This document shows, piece after piece, positions 18,937-26,610 of a DNA stretch of 64,000 nt. The stretch is from positions 868,001 through 932,000 of the forward strand of contig CAWBSE010000003.1 in the NCBI GenBank assembly GCA_963791425.1, read 5' to 3'. The position numbers and the translations under genes were made by a program. Positions within the stretch are counted from its first letter, which is position 1, and every line of letters begins with the position of its first letter. Under the pieces are notes generated by a model. That model was not told the DNA's origin. It worked only from the letters and a program-made list of their open reading frames with translations, and ran no database searches. The stretch is from DATBLE01 sp963791425. Lineage in GTDB: Bacteria > Actinomycetota > Thermoleophilia > Gaiellales > Gaiellaceae.

Positions 18937-18938
18937 TC
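18895..18938 (+). repeat. att core copy 1 (3' part of tRNA-Lys)
   Basis: The stretch from the anticodon loop to just past the 3' end is repeated exactly at 26459-26502 (44 bp) and 31715-31757 (43 bp). Integrases of tRNA-targeting elements use this segment as attB, restoring the tRNA on integration. Confidence 0.9.
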
Positions 18939-18950
18939 ACAGAAGCCCCT

Positions 18951-18980
18951 GCAAAGCCCTGGTTTCGGCCGGGACTTTGC
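18951..18980 (+). terminator. Hairpin downstream of tRNA-Lys
   Basis: GCAAAG-CCC pairs with GGG-(A)-CTTTGC, 14 nt after the tRNA end; probable terminator, without a strong T run. Confidence 0.5.
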
Positions 18981-19007
18981 GGTTTCTCGAGGGTCTACAT
19001 CGGGCTA

Positions 19008-19030
19008 GGGGGCAACACACGGGGCAACAC
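19008..19030 (+). repeat. Direct GGGGCAAC repeats near the integrase remnant
   Basis: Two copies of GGGGCAACAC spaced 12 bp. The same word appears at 19213, 26234, 26341 and 26352, all near the ends of island I, so they could be arm-type integrase sites. A further copy at 16284 lies outside the island. Confidence 0.3.
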
Positions 19031-19074
19031 GCTGATATTGAGAGAGCGACCCGTTCCGCCATACCTGCGCGACG

Positions 19075-19317
19075 ATGCTCTTTCGCCACGGCCTAAACGC
19101 GAAACAAGCGCAGGTCTGGCTCGGGCATCACTCGCCCGCGTTCACGCTCGCAACGTATGTCCACCTGCTCCCTGACGACCTGCCAGACCCTGGCTTCCTC
19201 GACGGCATCACGGGGGCAACTGACCCCACCGAGAATGGGCGAAATGCCGAGGCCTCCGAGGCATGCGAAGCAGGGTTCGTTCCAAGCGAATCGACGGTAG
19301 CGGCGGCCGTCTCTTGA
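19075..19317 (+). pseudogene. C-terminal remnant of a tyrosine recombinase (integrase)
   Basis: Only about 80 codons remain. They match the end of the phage-integrase catalytic domain: FRHGLNAKQAQVWLGHHSPAFTLATYVHLL (cut: FRHGLNAK, VWLGHHSP, TLATYVHLLPDD), with the third catalytic His motif (LGH) and the tyrosine nucleophile in ATYVHL. The N-terminal two-thirds, including the first Arg and Lys, are missing. It sits 140 bp after tRNA-Lys, where the integrase of a tRNA-targeting island is expected. It cannot be active as it stands. Confidence 0.85.
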
Positions 19318-19383
19318 TCGAAGGTCCGCCGACCACGTGCCGGCACTGGTCGACGCCCGCGACGGCGGGCTCGTGTTCGAGAG

Positions 19384-19408
19384 GGCGGCGGCCGTGATGG
19401 CCGCCGCC
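19384..19408. terminator. Hairpin terminator after the haloperoxidase gene
   Basis: GGCGGCGGCC, loop GTGAT, GGCCGCCGCC: a perfect 10-bp stem 14 bp beyond the stop of the minus-strand gene. A second hairpin (GCCCGC-GACG-GCGGGC) lies at about 19353-19368. Confidence 0.6.
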
Positions 19409-19421
19409 TGTTCTCGTTCGG

Positions 19422-20756
19422 CTACTTGTTCGTCGGTTGGAAGTTCCCCTTCAGGTCGTACTGGGCGACCTGGGTGCCGATGTTGACGCCTGCAGTGGTG
19501 GAGAAGCGGTAGTGGAGGCCGGCCCAGACACGTGCGTTCGCGACGTTCTCGAGCAGGTCGTGGGCGGTCGCGAAGTGTTGGGAGGTGGTCAGAGTGGTGC
19601 CGCCGCCGGTTGCCCCGGGGACGTCGATGTTGACCGCAGACGTCTTCAGGACGGAGGCGAGCACCCCCGTGACGGCAGCGGTCACACAGCCGTGCTGGCT
19701 CGGGTACTCGGGGTGGTTGGGGGTGGTGATCAGCGGCGACCAGGCCGGGTCGGCCGTGGTGTTCGCATTCCCGTCCAGGCTCGCGCCACGGATCGCCGTG
19801 ACCGGACGCCAGTACAGGTAGTGGTACTTGGAGTCCATGCAGGCGACGTGGGCGTCGGAGGCGACCATATTCCCCATCGCCAGCAGCCTGACCGTGTCGA
19901 CGAGGTCGAAATTGTGGCTCGTCGCGACGTCGCGAAAGACCTGGTTGTACTGGTTGATCACATTTGCGTTCCAGAACAGCGCGGTCGCGGTCTGCGCCGC
20001 CGTCCTCGCGGTGCTCGTGGCCGAGCCCATCTTCTCGGTCTCGTTCAGGTCCGTGGCGTACTCGGGGCTCGTGATCGCCGGCGGAGCGGGAGCACGGAAC
20101 TGGTCAGAGCTGTCGAGCATGAACGGCTTCACGTTTGCGAGCCACGGGGTCTGGGCCGACTGCGCCGACGGCGGCGGCGCGAACACCCAGGTGCCGGGCG
20201 CCTGCGGAGCGACACCGAACGCCGTCGAGACCGGAGCGTCGCGCCCGTCACCGAACTGGCTCACGATCAACTGGCTCGCGGCCGCCGAACCGACGGCGAC
20301 CCCGGCCAGTCTCGCCTTCTCCGAAACCTGTGCCAGCGTCACGTTCAGGTAGTCGTTGTACGCCGACACGAGTGAAGGGGCGAGCGTCGGGAAGTAGTAG
20401 GAGAGCGTCGTGTACGCGGCGGCCGCGACCGCGGCGCGTGGCGAGGCGCCCGGTATCGCCTGCAGCGACGACCGGTACGGCGCGTAGCGGCCCCTGATCG
20501 CCATCACCGCGTTGTACTCGGCCGCCTGCACATAGGCCATGTACAGCATCCCTTCCGGCTGGAACTTCGCCGGCGTCAACGCGGCCGAGCGCACGGTGTT
20601 GACCGCGATCACGTTCCAGTCCAGCGCCGCCTGCGGCGACAGCTTCGACTGGTCCTGCCGCACGCCCGACGCACCAGGCCCACTGACCAGGGTCGCCAGA
20701 CCGGCAACGCCGAGCGCCGCCGTGACGAACAGCAAACGAAAACGGGCGAGTCTCAT
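19422..20756 (-). CDS. Secreted vanadium-dependent haloperoxidase-like protein (PAP2 fold)
   Basis: 444 aa from ATG 20756, preceded by a GGGGGA ribosome site; an in-frame ATG at 20822 with its own AAAGGAG site would add 22 residues. A signal peptide (FRLLFVTAALGVAGLATLVSG) sends it out of the cell. The three vanadate/phosphate motifs of the family are present: KYHYLYWRPVTAIR (the KX6RP pattern), HPEYPSQHGCVTAAV (PSxH) and ARVWAGLHYR (RX5H). Such enzymes oxidise halides with peroxide or act as acid phosphatases. It follows the DUF1059 gene in one operon within island I and is probably controlled by the SARP protein encoded divergently. Confidence 0.88.
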   Translation of the reverse strand: MRLARFRLLFVTAALGVAGLATLVSGPGASGVRQDQSKLSPQAALDWNVIAVNTVRSAALTPAKFQPEGMLYMAYVQAAEYNAVMAIRGRYAPYRSSLQAIPGASPRAAVAAAAYTTLSYYFPTLAPSLVSAYNDYLNVTLAQVSEKARLAGVAVGSAAASQLIVSQFGDGRDAPVSTAFGVAPQAPGTWVFAPPPSAQSAQTPWLANVKPFMLDSSDQFRAPAPPAITSPEYATDLNETEKMGSATSTARTAAQTATALFWNANVINQYNQVFRDVATSHNFDLVDTVRLLAMGNMVASDAHVACMDSKYHYLYWRPVTAIRGASLDGNANTTADPAWSPLITTPNHPEYPSQHGCVTAAVTGVLASVLKTSAVNIDVPGATGGGTTLTTSQHFATAHDLLENVANARVWAGLHYRFSTTAGVNIGTQVAQYDLKGNFQPTNK

Positions 20757-20842
20757 CCGAGATCCCCCTTTCTGCCGGGAGTCGATGCTCGAGGCGGCCG
20801 TGATCTTGAGCTTCCTGTTCATGTCTGCGATCTCCTTTCGAG

Positions 20843-21052
20843 TTACGGTGCGGGACGGTCGGTTGCCTCGCGAGGGGTGGTGGGCTGCGCTGCCAGCTCG
20901 GCGTGGAAGACGAGCAGCAGTGCCTCTTCGTGCGAGAGCGGCATGGAGTGGGCCTCCGCGGCGTGGCGCCTGACCTCCGCGATGAGCCCTTCCTCGTCCG
21001 CTGCGCGGGCCTCGAACCCGCACTCGCACGTGATCACCGCTCCCACTCGCAT
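20843..21052 (-). CDS. DUF1059-family small protein
   Basis: 69 aa, ATG. A CECGF motif at residues 10-14 is followed by an amphipathic helix EEGLIAEVRRHAAEAH and a second helix LSHEEALLLVFHAELA. The fold matches DUF1059, small cytoplasmic proteins of unknown role. The gene heads a two-gene operon with the haloperoxidase gene (20-bp gap) and its promoter carries four SARP-type heptamers. A second copy of the same family heads the mirror-image module at 24635. Confidence 0.8.
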   Translation of the reverse strand: MRVGAVITCECGFEARAADEEGLIAEVRRHAAEAHSMPLSHEEALLLVFHAELAAQPTTPREATDRPAP

Positions 21053-21058
21053 CAGGCG

Positions 21059-21064
21059 AGGCTA
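21059..21064 (-). promoter_or_regulatory. -10 box (TAGCCT) of the DUF1059-haloperoxidase operon
   Basis: TAGCCT, 6-nt spacer, ATG at 21052: leaderless. The box lies exactly 8 bp from the last heptamer of the SARP-type operator. Confidence 0.7.
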
Positions 21065-21072
21065 GGCACCCG

Positions 21073-21112
21073 TCCCTAAAACGAGGCAAGATGGCGGCAA
21101 CCGAATGGCTAA
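21073..21112 (-). promoter_or_regulatory. SARP-type operator 1: four heptamers at 11-bp period
   Basis: On the minus strand: TTAGCCA (21112-21106), GTTGCCG (21101-21095), CTTGCCT (21090-21084), TTAGGGA (21079-21073), each separated by 4 bp, then 8 bp to the TAGCCT box. SARP regulators bind direct heptamers of this period with the last one 8 bp from -10. The first heptamer overlaps the ATG of the SARP gene (21105), so binding should also affect its own expression. Confidence 0.75.
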
Positions 21113-24100
21113 CACGCTGAGGCTGAAGGTCTCCGTCATCGGTCGCGTCGCGGTCGAGACCGACGGCGCCGTGATCGACGAGGCCCAGCTCGGAGGCCGG
21201 CAGGGACGGCTCCTGTTCGCCTACCTCGTAGCCGAGCGGAGCAGGCCGGTTCCGCGGGACGAGCTCGCCGAGGCGCTCTGGGGCGAGACGCCGCCCGCGA
21301 CCAGAGACAAGGCGCTGACAGTGATCGCCAGCAAGCTCCGTGGCGCGCTCGCAGACACCGGACTCGACGGCCGGGAGCTGTTGACAGCGGCGTTCGGCTG
21401 CTACCGGCTCGACCTGCCCGAGGGGACTTGGGTCGACCTGTTCGCAGCCGAGAGCAGCGCACAGGACGCGGAAGAAGCGCTCGCCGCAGGTGAGCTCGAC
21501 CAGGCACGGGCGGCGGCTGAGTCGGCGGAGTCACTGGCGCACCGGCCGTTCCTGCCCGGTGAAGACGGAACGTGGGTCGAGCAGAAGCGACGCGACCTCG
21601 CCGACATCCGCGAGCGCGCGTTGAGCGTCCTTGCCGATGCGTGCCTACGCTTGGGTGCCGCGCGGGAGGCGGCAAAGTGGGCCGAGGAACTGATCGCGCT
21701 CTCGCCGTTTCGCGAGAGTGGATACCGCCATCTGATGGAGGCACACGTCGTCGCGGGAAACCGCGCCGAGGCGCTTCGCGTGTACGAGAAGTGCCGGCAG
21801 CTTCTCGCGGAGGAGCTCGGCGCGTATCCATCGCCGGAGACAGACTCGATCTACCGTGCACTGCTGGAGGCACCGCAGACGTCCGTTCGAACGACGCCGG
21901 TCGCCGAGCCGACGGTCGAACCCGGTACGTCCGAGCTCTCGCAAGTCCAGACGGAGGCGCTACGGCTCCAGGCGGAGCAGGTAGTCGAGCGACGGTCGCG
22001 GAAGCGCGGCGCACTCCTTCTCGCTGCGCTCGCCAGCGTGATCGCTGCGGCGGTCGTGATCCCGCTCGTGGCGTTCGGTGGAAGCGGAGGCCGCTCGGCC
22101 GTCTCGCCGGCCGGAGACTCGCTGGCGGTCGTCGACGCGCGCTCGGGCCGCCTTGTCGCTGCCACCGGCGTGGGCGCGACACCCACGGCCGTCGCGGCCG
22201 GCGAAGGTGCGTACTGGGTCACCAACGCCGATGGCCACACGGTGTCGCGGATCGACCCCGGAACGACCGCCGTCGTCGACACGATTCCGGTTGGCAACGG
22301 CCCGAGCGGGATCGCGACTGGCGCCGGCGCGGTCTGGGTGGTCAACAGCTTCGACAGCGCGGTCTCGCGGATCGACCCGGGCACGAACACGGTCGTCCAG
22401 ACGATCCCCGTCGGGAGCGGCCCGCGCGGGATCCTCTACGCGGCCGGCTCGGTCTGGGTCACGAACACCGGCGACGGAACGATCACGAGGATCGACCCCG
22501 ACAGCGGCGGGACGACCAAGACGCTCCCGGTCGCCGCGACCGAGCTCGCCTTCGGCGCAGGCACGCTGTGGGCGAGCGAGCCTGCGGCGGGCCAGGTGGT
22601 TCGCATAGATCCGACCACCGGGAAGCAGGTCGCCGTGATCCAGGTCGGGAACGGCCCGACGGGGATCGCCTTCGGCCAAGGCTCGGCGTGGGTGACGAAC
22701 AGTCTGGACGGGACGGTTTCCCGGATCGATCCCGAGACGAACTCCGTCACCGCACTCGTTCCCACCGGCAACGGGCCAGATGCGGTGGCCGTCGGCCCAC
22801 GTGGCATCTGGGTGACCAACCAGTTCGGCGGCGACGTCGTGCGGATCGATTCCGGCCGGAACCAGGTGGCGCAGCGGGTGAGCGTGGGAAGCCGTCCGTC
22901 GGGATTGGCGATGTCGGGCGGGGCCGTGCTCGTCGCCGTCCGTCAGTCGGGCGCCGGCCACCGCGGCGGGACGCTCGTGCTGCGGGCTGACCGGCTCAAG
23001 CAGGGGGACATCGTCGACTCCATTGATCCCGCCGTTTCCCTGTACACGTACGTCTATCCATTCCTGCGGATGACCGGCGACGGCCTCGTCGCGTTCAACC
23101 AGGTCAGCGGTCTGGCGGGAACGCAGCTCGTGCCCGACCTCGCGACGTCGCTGCCGACGCCGACCGACGGCGGCCGCACGTACACATTCCGGCTCCGGCC
23201 GGGCATCCGCTACTCGACCGGCAGGCCGGTGCGGGCGACGGACTTCCGCTTCACCCTCGAACGCTTTTACGCGCTCCTATCCCCCGTGACGGACTACGAC
23301 GGGATCGTCGGCGGCGCGCAATGCCGGAAGCATCCGAAACGGTGCGACCTCTCGCGCGGGATCGTCGCCAACGACGTTGCCCGCATCGTGACCTTCCACC
23401 TGGTCCGGCCGGACCCCTACTTCCTCCACAAGCTCGCCGGCCCGCCCGCCTACGTGCTGCCGGCCGGCACGCCGCCGCGGCCGGCCGGAACGCACCCGCT
23501 GCCCGCGACCGGCCCCTACATGATCGCGACCTACAGGCCGAGGAGACTGCTCAGGCTCGTCCGCAATCCGTTCTTCCACGAGTGGTCGCCCGCCGCTCAG
23601 CCGGACGGATACCCCGACCGCATCGAGATCCGCATCGCCGGCACCCCGGACGACGCGATTCGCGACGTCGTCGACGGCAAGTCCGATGTCGTCTGGCTGT
23701 CCCAGCCGTGGCACCCGTCGCAGCTGTCGAGGGTCGAGGTCCGGTACGCGAGCCAGCTCCACTCCGACCCGAGCTGGAACTTCCAGGTGCTCTTCCTCAA
23801 CCCTCGCGTCCCGCCCTTCGACCGGCTCGACGCCCGTCGGGCGGTGAACTTCGCCGTCGACCGCGCTGCGGCGACGAACGCCTGGGGCGGGCCGCGCTTC
23901 GCCCAGATCACGTGCCAGATGCTGCCGCCGAACTACCCGGGCTACAGCCCCTACTGCCCGTACACCGCCGGCTCGACGAAGAGCGGAGCGTGGACGGCAC
24001 CCGACCTGGCGAGGGCGAGAGCGCTCGTGGCACGCTCGGGGACACGCGGCATGAAGGTCACCCTCTGGGCGTGGTCGCAGGCAGAGGGCTTCAACCGAGT

Positions 24101-24542
24101 GGCCGTGAAGGTGCTCCGCTCGCTCGGCTACCGCGTGGCCGTCAAGCCGGTCGTCGGCGACCGATACTGGAGCGTCGTCGGTGACTCGCGCAACCGGGCG
24201 CAGATCGGGTTCAACGGCTGGGCCCTGGGGTACCCGGACCCGGCGCCGTTCTTCGATCAGTTCAGCTGTCGAGCGTTCCTGCCCGGGAACCCCGCCAACC
24301 TCGGAAGCGGGCTCTGCGACCCGGGCATCGACCGCCAGATGCGCAGGGCGCAGGCAGAGCAGCTGAGCGACCCGATCGGGTCGCGCGCACGCTGGGCCCG
24401 CGTCGACCGCGAGGTCACCGACGCGGCACCGTGGGTGCCGCTCATGTTCTCGAAGAACGTGAACTTCCTCTCCAAGCGCGTCGGCAACTACCAATACAAC
24501 CCGCAGCAGTTCGTGCTCATCGACCAGCTCTGGGTGCGGTAG
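21105..24542 (+). CDS. Transmembrane SARP regulator fused to beta-propeller and solute-binding domains
   Basis: 1145 aa in one open frame. Residues 1-95: OmpR-type winged helix of SARP regulators (LGGRQGRLLFAYLVAERS, ELAEALWGE, LTVIASKLRGAL). Residues 100-250: bacterial transcriptional activation domain of TPR helices (FRESGYRHLMEAHVVAGNRA). After the basic stretch RRSRKR comes one membrane helix (about 302-323), so the regulator faces the cytoplasm. Residues 335-615: six or seven YVTN/Vgb-type propeller repeats (WVTNxxDGTVSRIDP). Residues 620-1140: SBP_bac_5 oligopeptide-binding fold (GGTLVLRADRL, RPVRATDFRFTLERFYALL, NFAVDRAAA). The layout suggests a one-protein sensor that reads an external ligand and acts on DNA. 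Two flanking operons carry matching operators. Ligand and mechanism are unknown. Confidence 0.9.
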   Translation: MANTLRLKVSVIGRVAVETDGAVIDEAQLGGRQGRLLFAYLVAERSRPVPRDELAEALWGETPPATRDKALTVIASKLRGALADTGLDGRELLTAAFGCYRLDLPEGTWVDLFAAESSAQDAEEALAAGELDQARAAAESAESLAHRPFLPGEDGTWVEQKRRDLADIRERALSVLADACLRLGAAREAAKWAEELIALSPFRESGYRHLMEAHVVAGNRAEALRVYEKCRQLLAEELGAYPSPETDSIYRALLEAPQTSVRTTPVAEPTVEPGTSELSQVQTEALRLQAEQVVERRSRKRGALLLAALASVIAAAVVIPLVAFGGSGGRSAVSPAGDSLAVVDARSGRLVAATGVGATPTAVAAGEGAYWVTNADGHTVSRIDPGTTAVVDTIPVGNGPSGIATGAGAVWVVNSFDSAVSRIDPGTNTVVQTIPVGSGPRGILYAAGSVWVTNTGDGTITRIDPDSGGTTKTLPVAATELAFGAGTLWASEPAAGQVVRIDPTTGKQVAVIQVGNGPTGIAFGQGSAWVTNSLDGTVSRIDPETNSVTALVPTGNGPDAVAVGPRGIWVTNQFGGDVVRIDSGRNQVAQRVSVGSRPSGLAMSGGAVLVAVRQSGAGHRGGTLVLRADRLKQGDIVDSIDPAVSLYTYVYPFLRMTGDGLVAFNQVSGLAGTQLVPDLATSLPTPTDGGRTYTFRLRPGIRYSTGRPVRATDFRFTLERFYALLSPVTDYDGIVGGAQCRKHPKRCDLSRGIVANDVARIVTFHLVRPDPYFLHKLAGPPAYVLPAGTPPRPAGTHPLPATGPYMIATYRPRRLLRLVRNPFFHEWSPAAQPDGYPDRIEIRIAGTPDDAIRDVVDGKSDVVWLSQPWHPSQLSRVEVRYASQLHSDPSWNFQVLFLNPRVPPFDRLDARRAVNFAVDRAAATNAWGGPRFAQITCQMLPPNYPGYSPYCPYTAGSTKSGAWTAPDLARARALVARSGTRGMKVTLWAWSQAEGFNRVAVKVLRSLGYRVAVKPVVGDRYWSVVGDSRNRAQIGFNGWALGYPDPAPFFDQFSCRAFLPGNPANLGSGLCDPGIDRQMRRAQAEQLSDPIGSRARWARVDREVTDAAPWVPLMFSKNVNFLSKRVGNYQYNPQQFVLIDQLWVR

Positions 24543-24573
24543 GACAGCGCCGACAGGACGATGCCGCAGTGAT

Positions 24574-24613
24574 CTAGCCACGGTCTAGGCGCGAGCTTGC
24601 CGGTTCCTAGGCA
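24574..24613 (+). promoter_or_regulatory. SARP-type operator 2: four heptamers at 11-bp period
   Basis: CTAGCCA (24574), CTAGGCG (24585), CTTGCCG (24596), CTAGGCA (24607), each 4 bp apart, then 8 bp to the TAGCCT -10 box at 24622. Sequence and geometry match operator 1 upstream of the haloperoxidase operon. Confidence 0.78.
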
Positions 24614-24621
24614 CCCATTCC

Positions 24622-24627
24622 TAGCCT
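24622..24627 (+). promoter_or_regulatory. -10 box (TAGCCT) of the DUF1059-beta-helix operon
   Basis: TAGCCT, 7-nt spacer, GTG at 24635; same arrangement as on the other side of the SARP gene. Confidence 0.7.
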
Positions 24628-24634
24628 CGGGTGC

Positions 24635-24854
24635 GTGGAGATCGTGGACAAGACGCTCACCTGCGACTGCGGATTCATCGCCCGGGCCCCCGACGACGCC
24701 GGACTCGCCACCGAGGTTCTTGCGTCACGCCTGGGAGGCCCACGGGATGCGGCTCTCGCACGACGAAGCGCTGCTGCTCCTGTTCCACGCCGAGCTGGCA
24801 GAAGCGACCAGGATCCCCCCGCGACCACAGACCGCAACGGAAAGGGAGGAGTAA
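24635..24854 (+). pseudogene. DUF1059-family small protein, one +1 shift
   Basis: GTG start; 72 aa after removing one base. The first frame gives LTCDCGFIARAPDDAGLATEV; an extra base near 24719 moves the frame and the remainder LRHAWEAHGMRLSHDEALLLLFHAELAE follows, aligning end to end with the intact paralogue at 20843-21052 (CECGF, HAAEAH, LSHEEALLLVFHAELA). Its stop overlaps the next ATG (TAATG), so it is coupled to the beta-helix gene. The break is probably a sequencing indel. Function unknown. Confidence 0.78.
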
Positions 24855-26035
24855 TGAAGCGAGCAATGCTGGCAGCCATCGGGCTGCTCTCACTGAGTGT
24901 GTTCGTGCTTGCGGCGGCAGCCGCAGTCTGCACGACCAGGTACGTGTCACCGTCGGGCGTGGACAACGCGACCTGCAGCAAGAACAGCCCGTGCAAGCAT
25001 GTCCAGCAGGCGGTCAACGTCGCCTCGGCCGGCGACACGATCTCGCTTGCCAAGGGCAGCTACGTCGAGCAGGTGTCGATCGCGAAGGATCTGACCCTGA
25101 CCGGGGCAGGCTCCGGAGCGAGCACGATCTCTGCACCTGCCGTCGCGCTCGTGCCGGACAGCCACGGGTTCCTGAACATCGTCGAGATCAACAGCGGCGC
25201 GAGCGTTCGGATGAGCAACTTGGCTGTTGCCGGCCCCGGCCCTGGACCCTGCAACAGCATCGACAGGGGGATCTCCGTCATCGAGGGGGCGTCGCTCGCG
25301 CTCACGCGGGCGGCGGTCAGCGACATCCGCGACAACTTGCCGAGCAACGACTGTAACAACGGCTTCGGCGTCGGTGCCGGCACCCAGATCCGCGGCGGTC
25401 AACTCACGCCCGATCCTGAGGTCGGCCACCTCACCATCGACCACACCACCGTGACCGGCTACCAGAGAGCCGCGATCTTCGTCATCAACGACGGCTCGAC
25501 CGGGCAGATCGACCACAACACCGTCAAGGGCACGCCCTGCAGTGTCTGTGCCGGCCCCGGCGGAATCGGGGTGTTTTTTGGTGGTTCGGCGACCATCGAT
25601 CACAACACGATCAGCGGCAACGAATGCAACGACTCGGACTATGGGTGCGGCTCGGACTGGTTCAACAACTATCAGTCGTGGGGCGTTCTCACGATCGGGG
25701 CTGCCTCGTCGACTGTGATCTCACACAACAGCCTGAACACGAATGACGGAGGCATCTACACCGACACCGGGGTCACGATCGACCACAACGACGTGGCCTC
25801 CCGCTACTTCGGCATCGCGACCGACTACGGGAACGCGGCGCAGGTCGATCACAACTCGACGACCGGCGGCGTCTACGGGATCTACGAGTTCGGCGGAACC
25901 GGCACCTTCAGCCACAACTCGGCGAGCGGCAGCTCGGGCGCCGATCTCTGGTGGGACGGCACCGGCACGCCCAGCTTCAGCCACAACAGCTGCGGTACGG
26001 CATCGCCCAGCAAAGCGATCTGGCACTGCCATTAG
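24854..26035 (+). CDS. Secreted right-handed parallel beta-helix protein
   Basis: 393 aa, ATG preceded by GGGAGGAG. Signal peptide MLAAIGLLSLSVFVLAAAAA, then RYVSPSGVDNATCSKNSPCKHVQQAVNVA (cut: RYVSPSGVDNATC and PCKHVQQAV), the usual opening of pectate-lyase-like proteins. The rest is a run of beta-helix coils with repeated IDHNTV/ISHNSL/FSHNSA motifs. Eleven or more cysteines suggest disulphides. Catalytic residues of pectate lyases are not evident, so it may bind or modify a polysaccharide. It is the second gene of the right-hand SARP-controlled module and has lower GC than its neighbours. Confidence 0.85.
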   Translation: MKRAMLAAIGLLSLSVFVLAAAAAVCTTRYVSPSGVDNATCSKNSPCKHVQQAVNVASAGDTISLAKGSYVEQVSIAKDLTLTGAGSGASTISAPAVALVPDSHGFLNIVEINSGASVRMSNLAVAGPGPGPCNSIDRGISVIEGASLALTRAAVSDIRDNLPSNDCNNGFGVGAGTQIRGGQLTPDPEVGHLTIDHTTVTGYQRAAIFVINDGSTGQIDHNTVKGTPCSVCAGPGGIGVFFGGSATIDHNTISGNECNDSDYGCGSDWFNNYQSWGVLTIGAASSTVISHNSLNTNDGGIYTDTGVTIDHNDVASRYFGIATDYGNAAQVDHNSTTGGVYGIYEFGGTGTFSHNSASGSSGADLWWDGTGTPSFSHNSCGTASPSKAIWHCH

Positions 26036-26074
26036 CCGCCGTCGCACACCAACGCGACCACCGAGCACGACCAG

Positions 26075-26101
26075 CTGGAGCCCCCGGGAAGGGGGCTCCA
26101 G
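26075..26101 (+). terminator. Terminator of the beta-helix operon
   Basis: CTGGAGCCCCC, loop GGGAA, GGGGGCTCCAG: perfect 11-bp stem 40 bp after the stop codon. Confidence 0.75.
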
Positions 26102-26458
26102 CGCCGCCGAACCGGAGGAACCCGCGTTCCAGGGCACCACTCCCCCGCCTTCACCCTCTCGGTCTACGTTCTGCCTCTTGGCCGACGAGCGCCCGGAAGT
26201 CTCGATCCTCGACAGCCCGTCCGAGGCAATGGCGGGGCAACCCACATACCGAGCTGGGTTCGTACATGGCGTGTTGGTTCTTCCGACTCTCCCTGGAAAT
26301 TGAGGGAATGGACCTAACCGGACTCGAACCGCCGTCGATTGGGGCAACGCAGGGGCAACATGACCTACCGAATCCGGCCGAAACCCGGCGTCGTCGGAGA
26401 GGCTGGAATCGGCCTGAAACGAAGCTCCACCGAGGCCGGCCGAGACTGCGCGCCGCTT
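26102..26458. other. Right end of island I, no recognisable gene
   Basis: About 350 bp with patchy composition and no frame that looks coding. It contains GGGGCAAC words at 26234, 26341 and 26352 (the latter two 11 bp apart), like those beside the integrase remnant at the other end. They may be integrase arm sites or scraps of a decayed integrase region. Confidence 0.4.
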
Positions 26459-26502
26459 CTCTTAATCCCAAGGTCGAAGGTTCGAATCCTTCACGGCCCA
26501 TC
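26459..26502 (+). repeat. att core copy 2 (junction of islands I and II)
   Basis: 44 bp identical to tRNA-Lys 18895-18938. The 5' half of the tRNA is absent, so this is an attachment-site duplicate and not a gene. It is followed by a T-rich stretch (26524-26531). Confidence 0.9.
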
Positions 26503-26560
26503 GCAAAAGCCTCGCTAACCAGGGTTTTTTTATGCCTCGAGCCTCGCTGCGGTGTGGCGG

Positions 26561-26591
26561 CGCAGGGCGCGGGCAGTGCCCACGCCCTGCG
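26561..26591. terminator. Hairpin terminator after the NHL-propeller gene
   Basis: CGCAGGGCG-(C)-GGGC, loop AGT, GCCC-(A)-CGCCCTGCG, 20 bp beyond the stop of the minus-strand gene; the T run at 26524 lies further downstream on the same strand as A's. Confidence 0.55.
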
Positions 26592-26610
26592 TCCAGCCCG
26601 ACTCGAGCGG

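Noticed and set aside
21073..21112. CRISPR-like short repeats
   Set aside because: Units are 7 bp with 4-bp gaps beside a -10 box; no spacers or cas genes. No CRISPR array is visible in the window.
26309..26335. T-arm-like GGTTCGAGTCC on the minus strand
   Set aside because: Flanking bases do not form a T stem or acceptor stem.
26151..26501. Minus-strand frame beginning GREGFEPSTLGLR
   Set aside because: This is the antisense translation of the tRNA-Lys 3' remnant, a well-known false gene call.
26459..26502. Second tRNA-Lys gene
   Set aside because: Only the 3' part is present; the acceptor 5' strand and D arm are missing. Same for 31715-31757.
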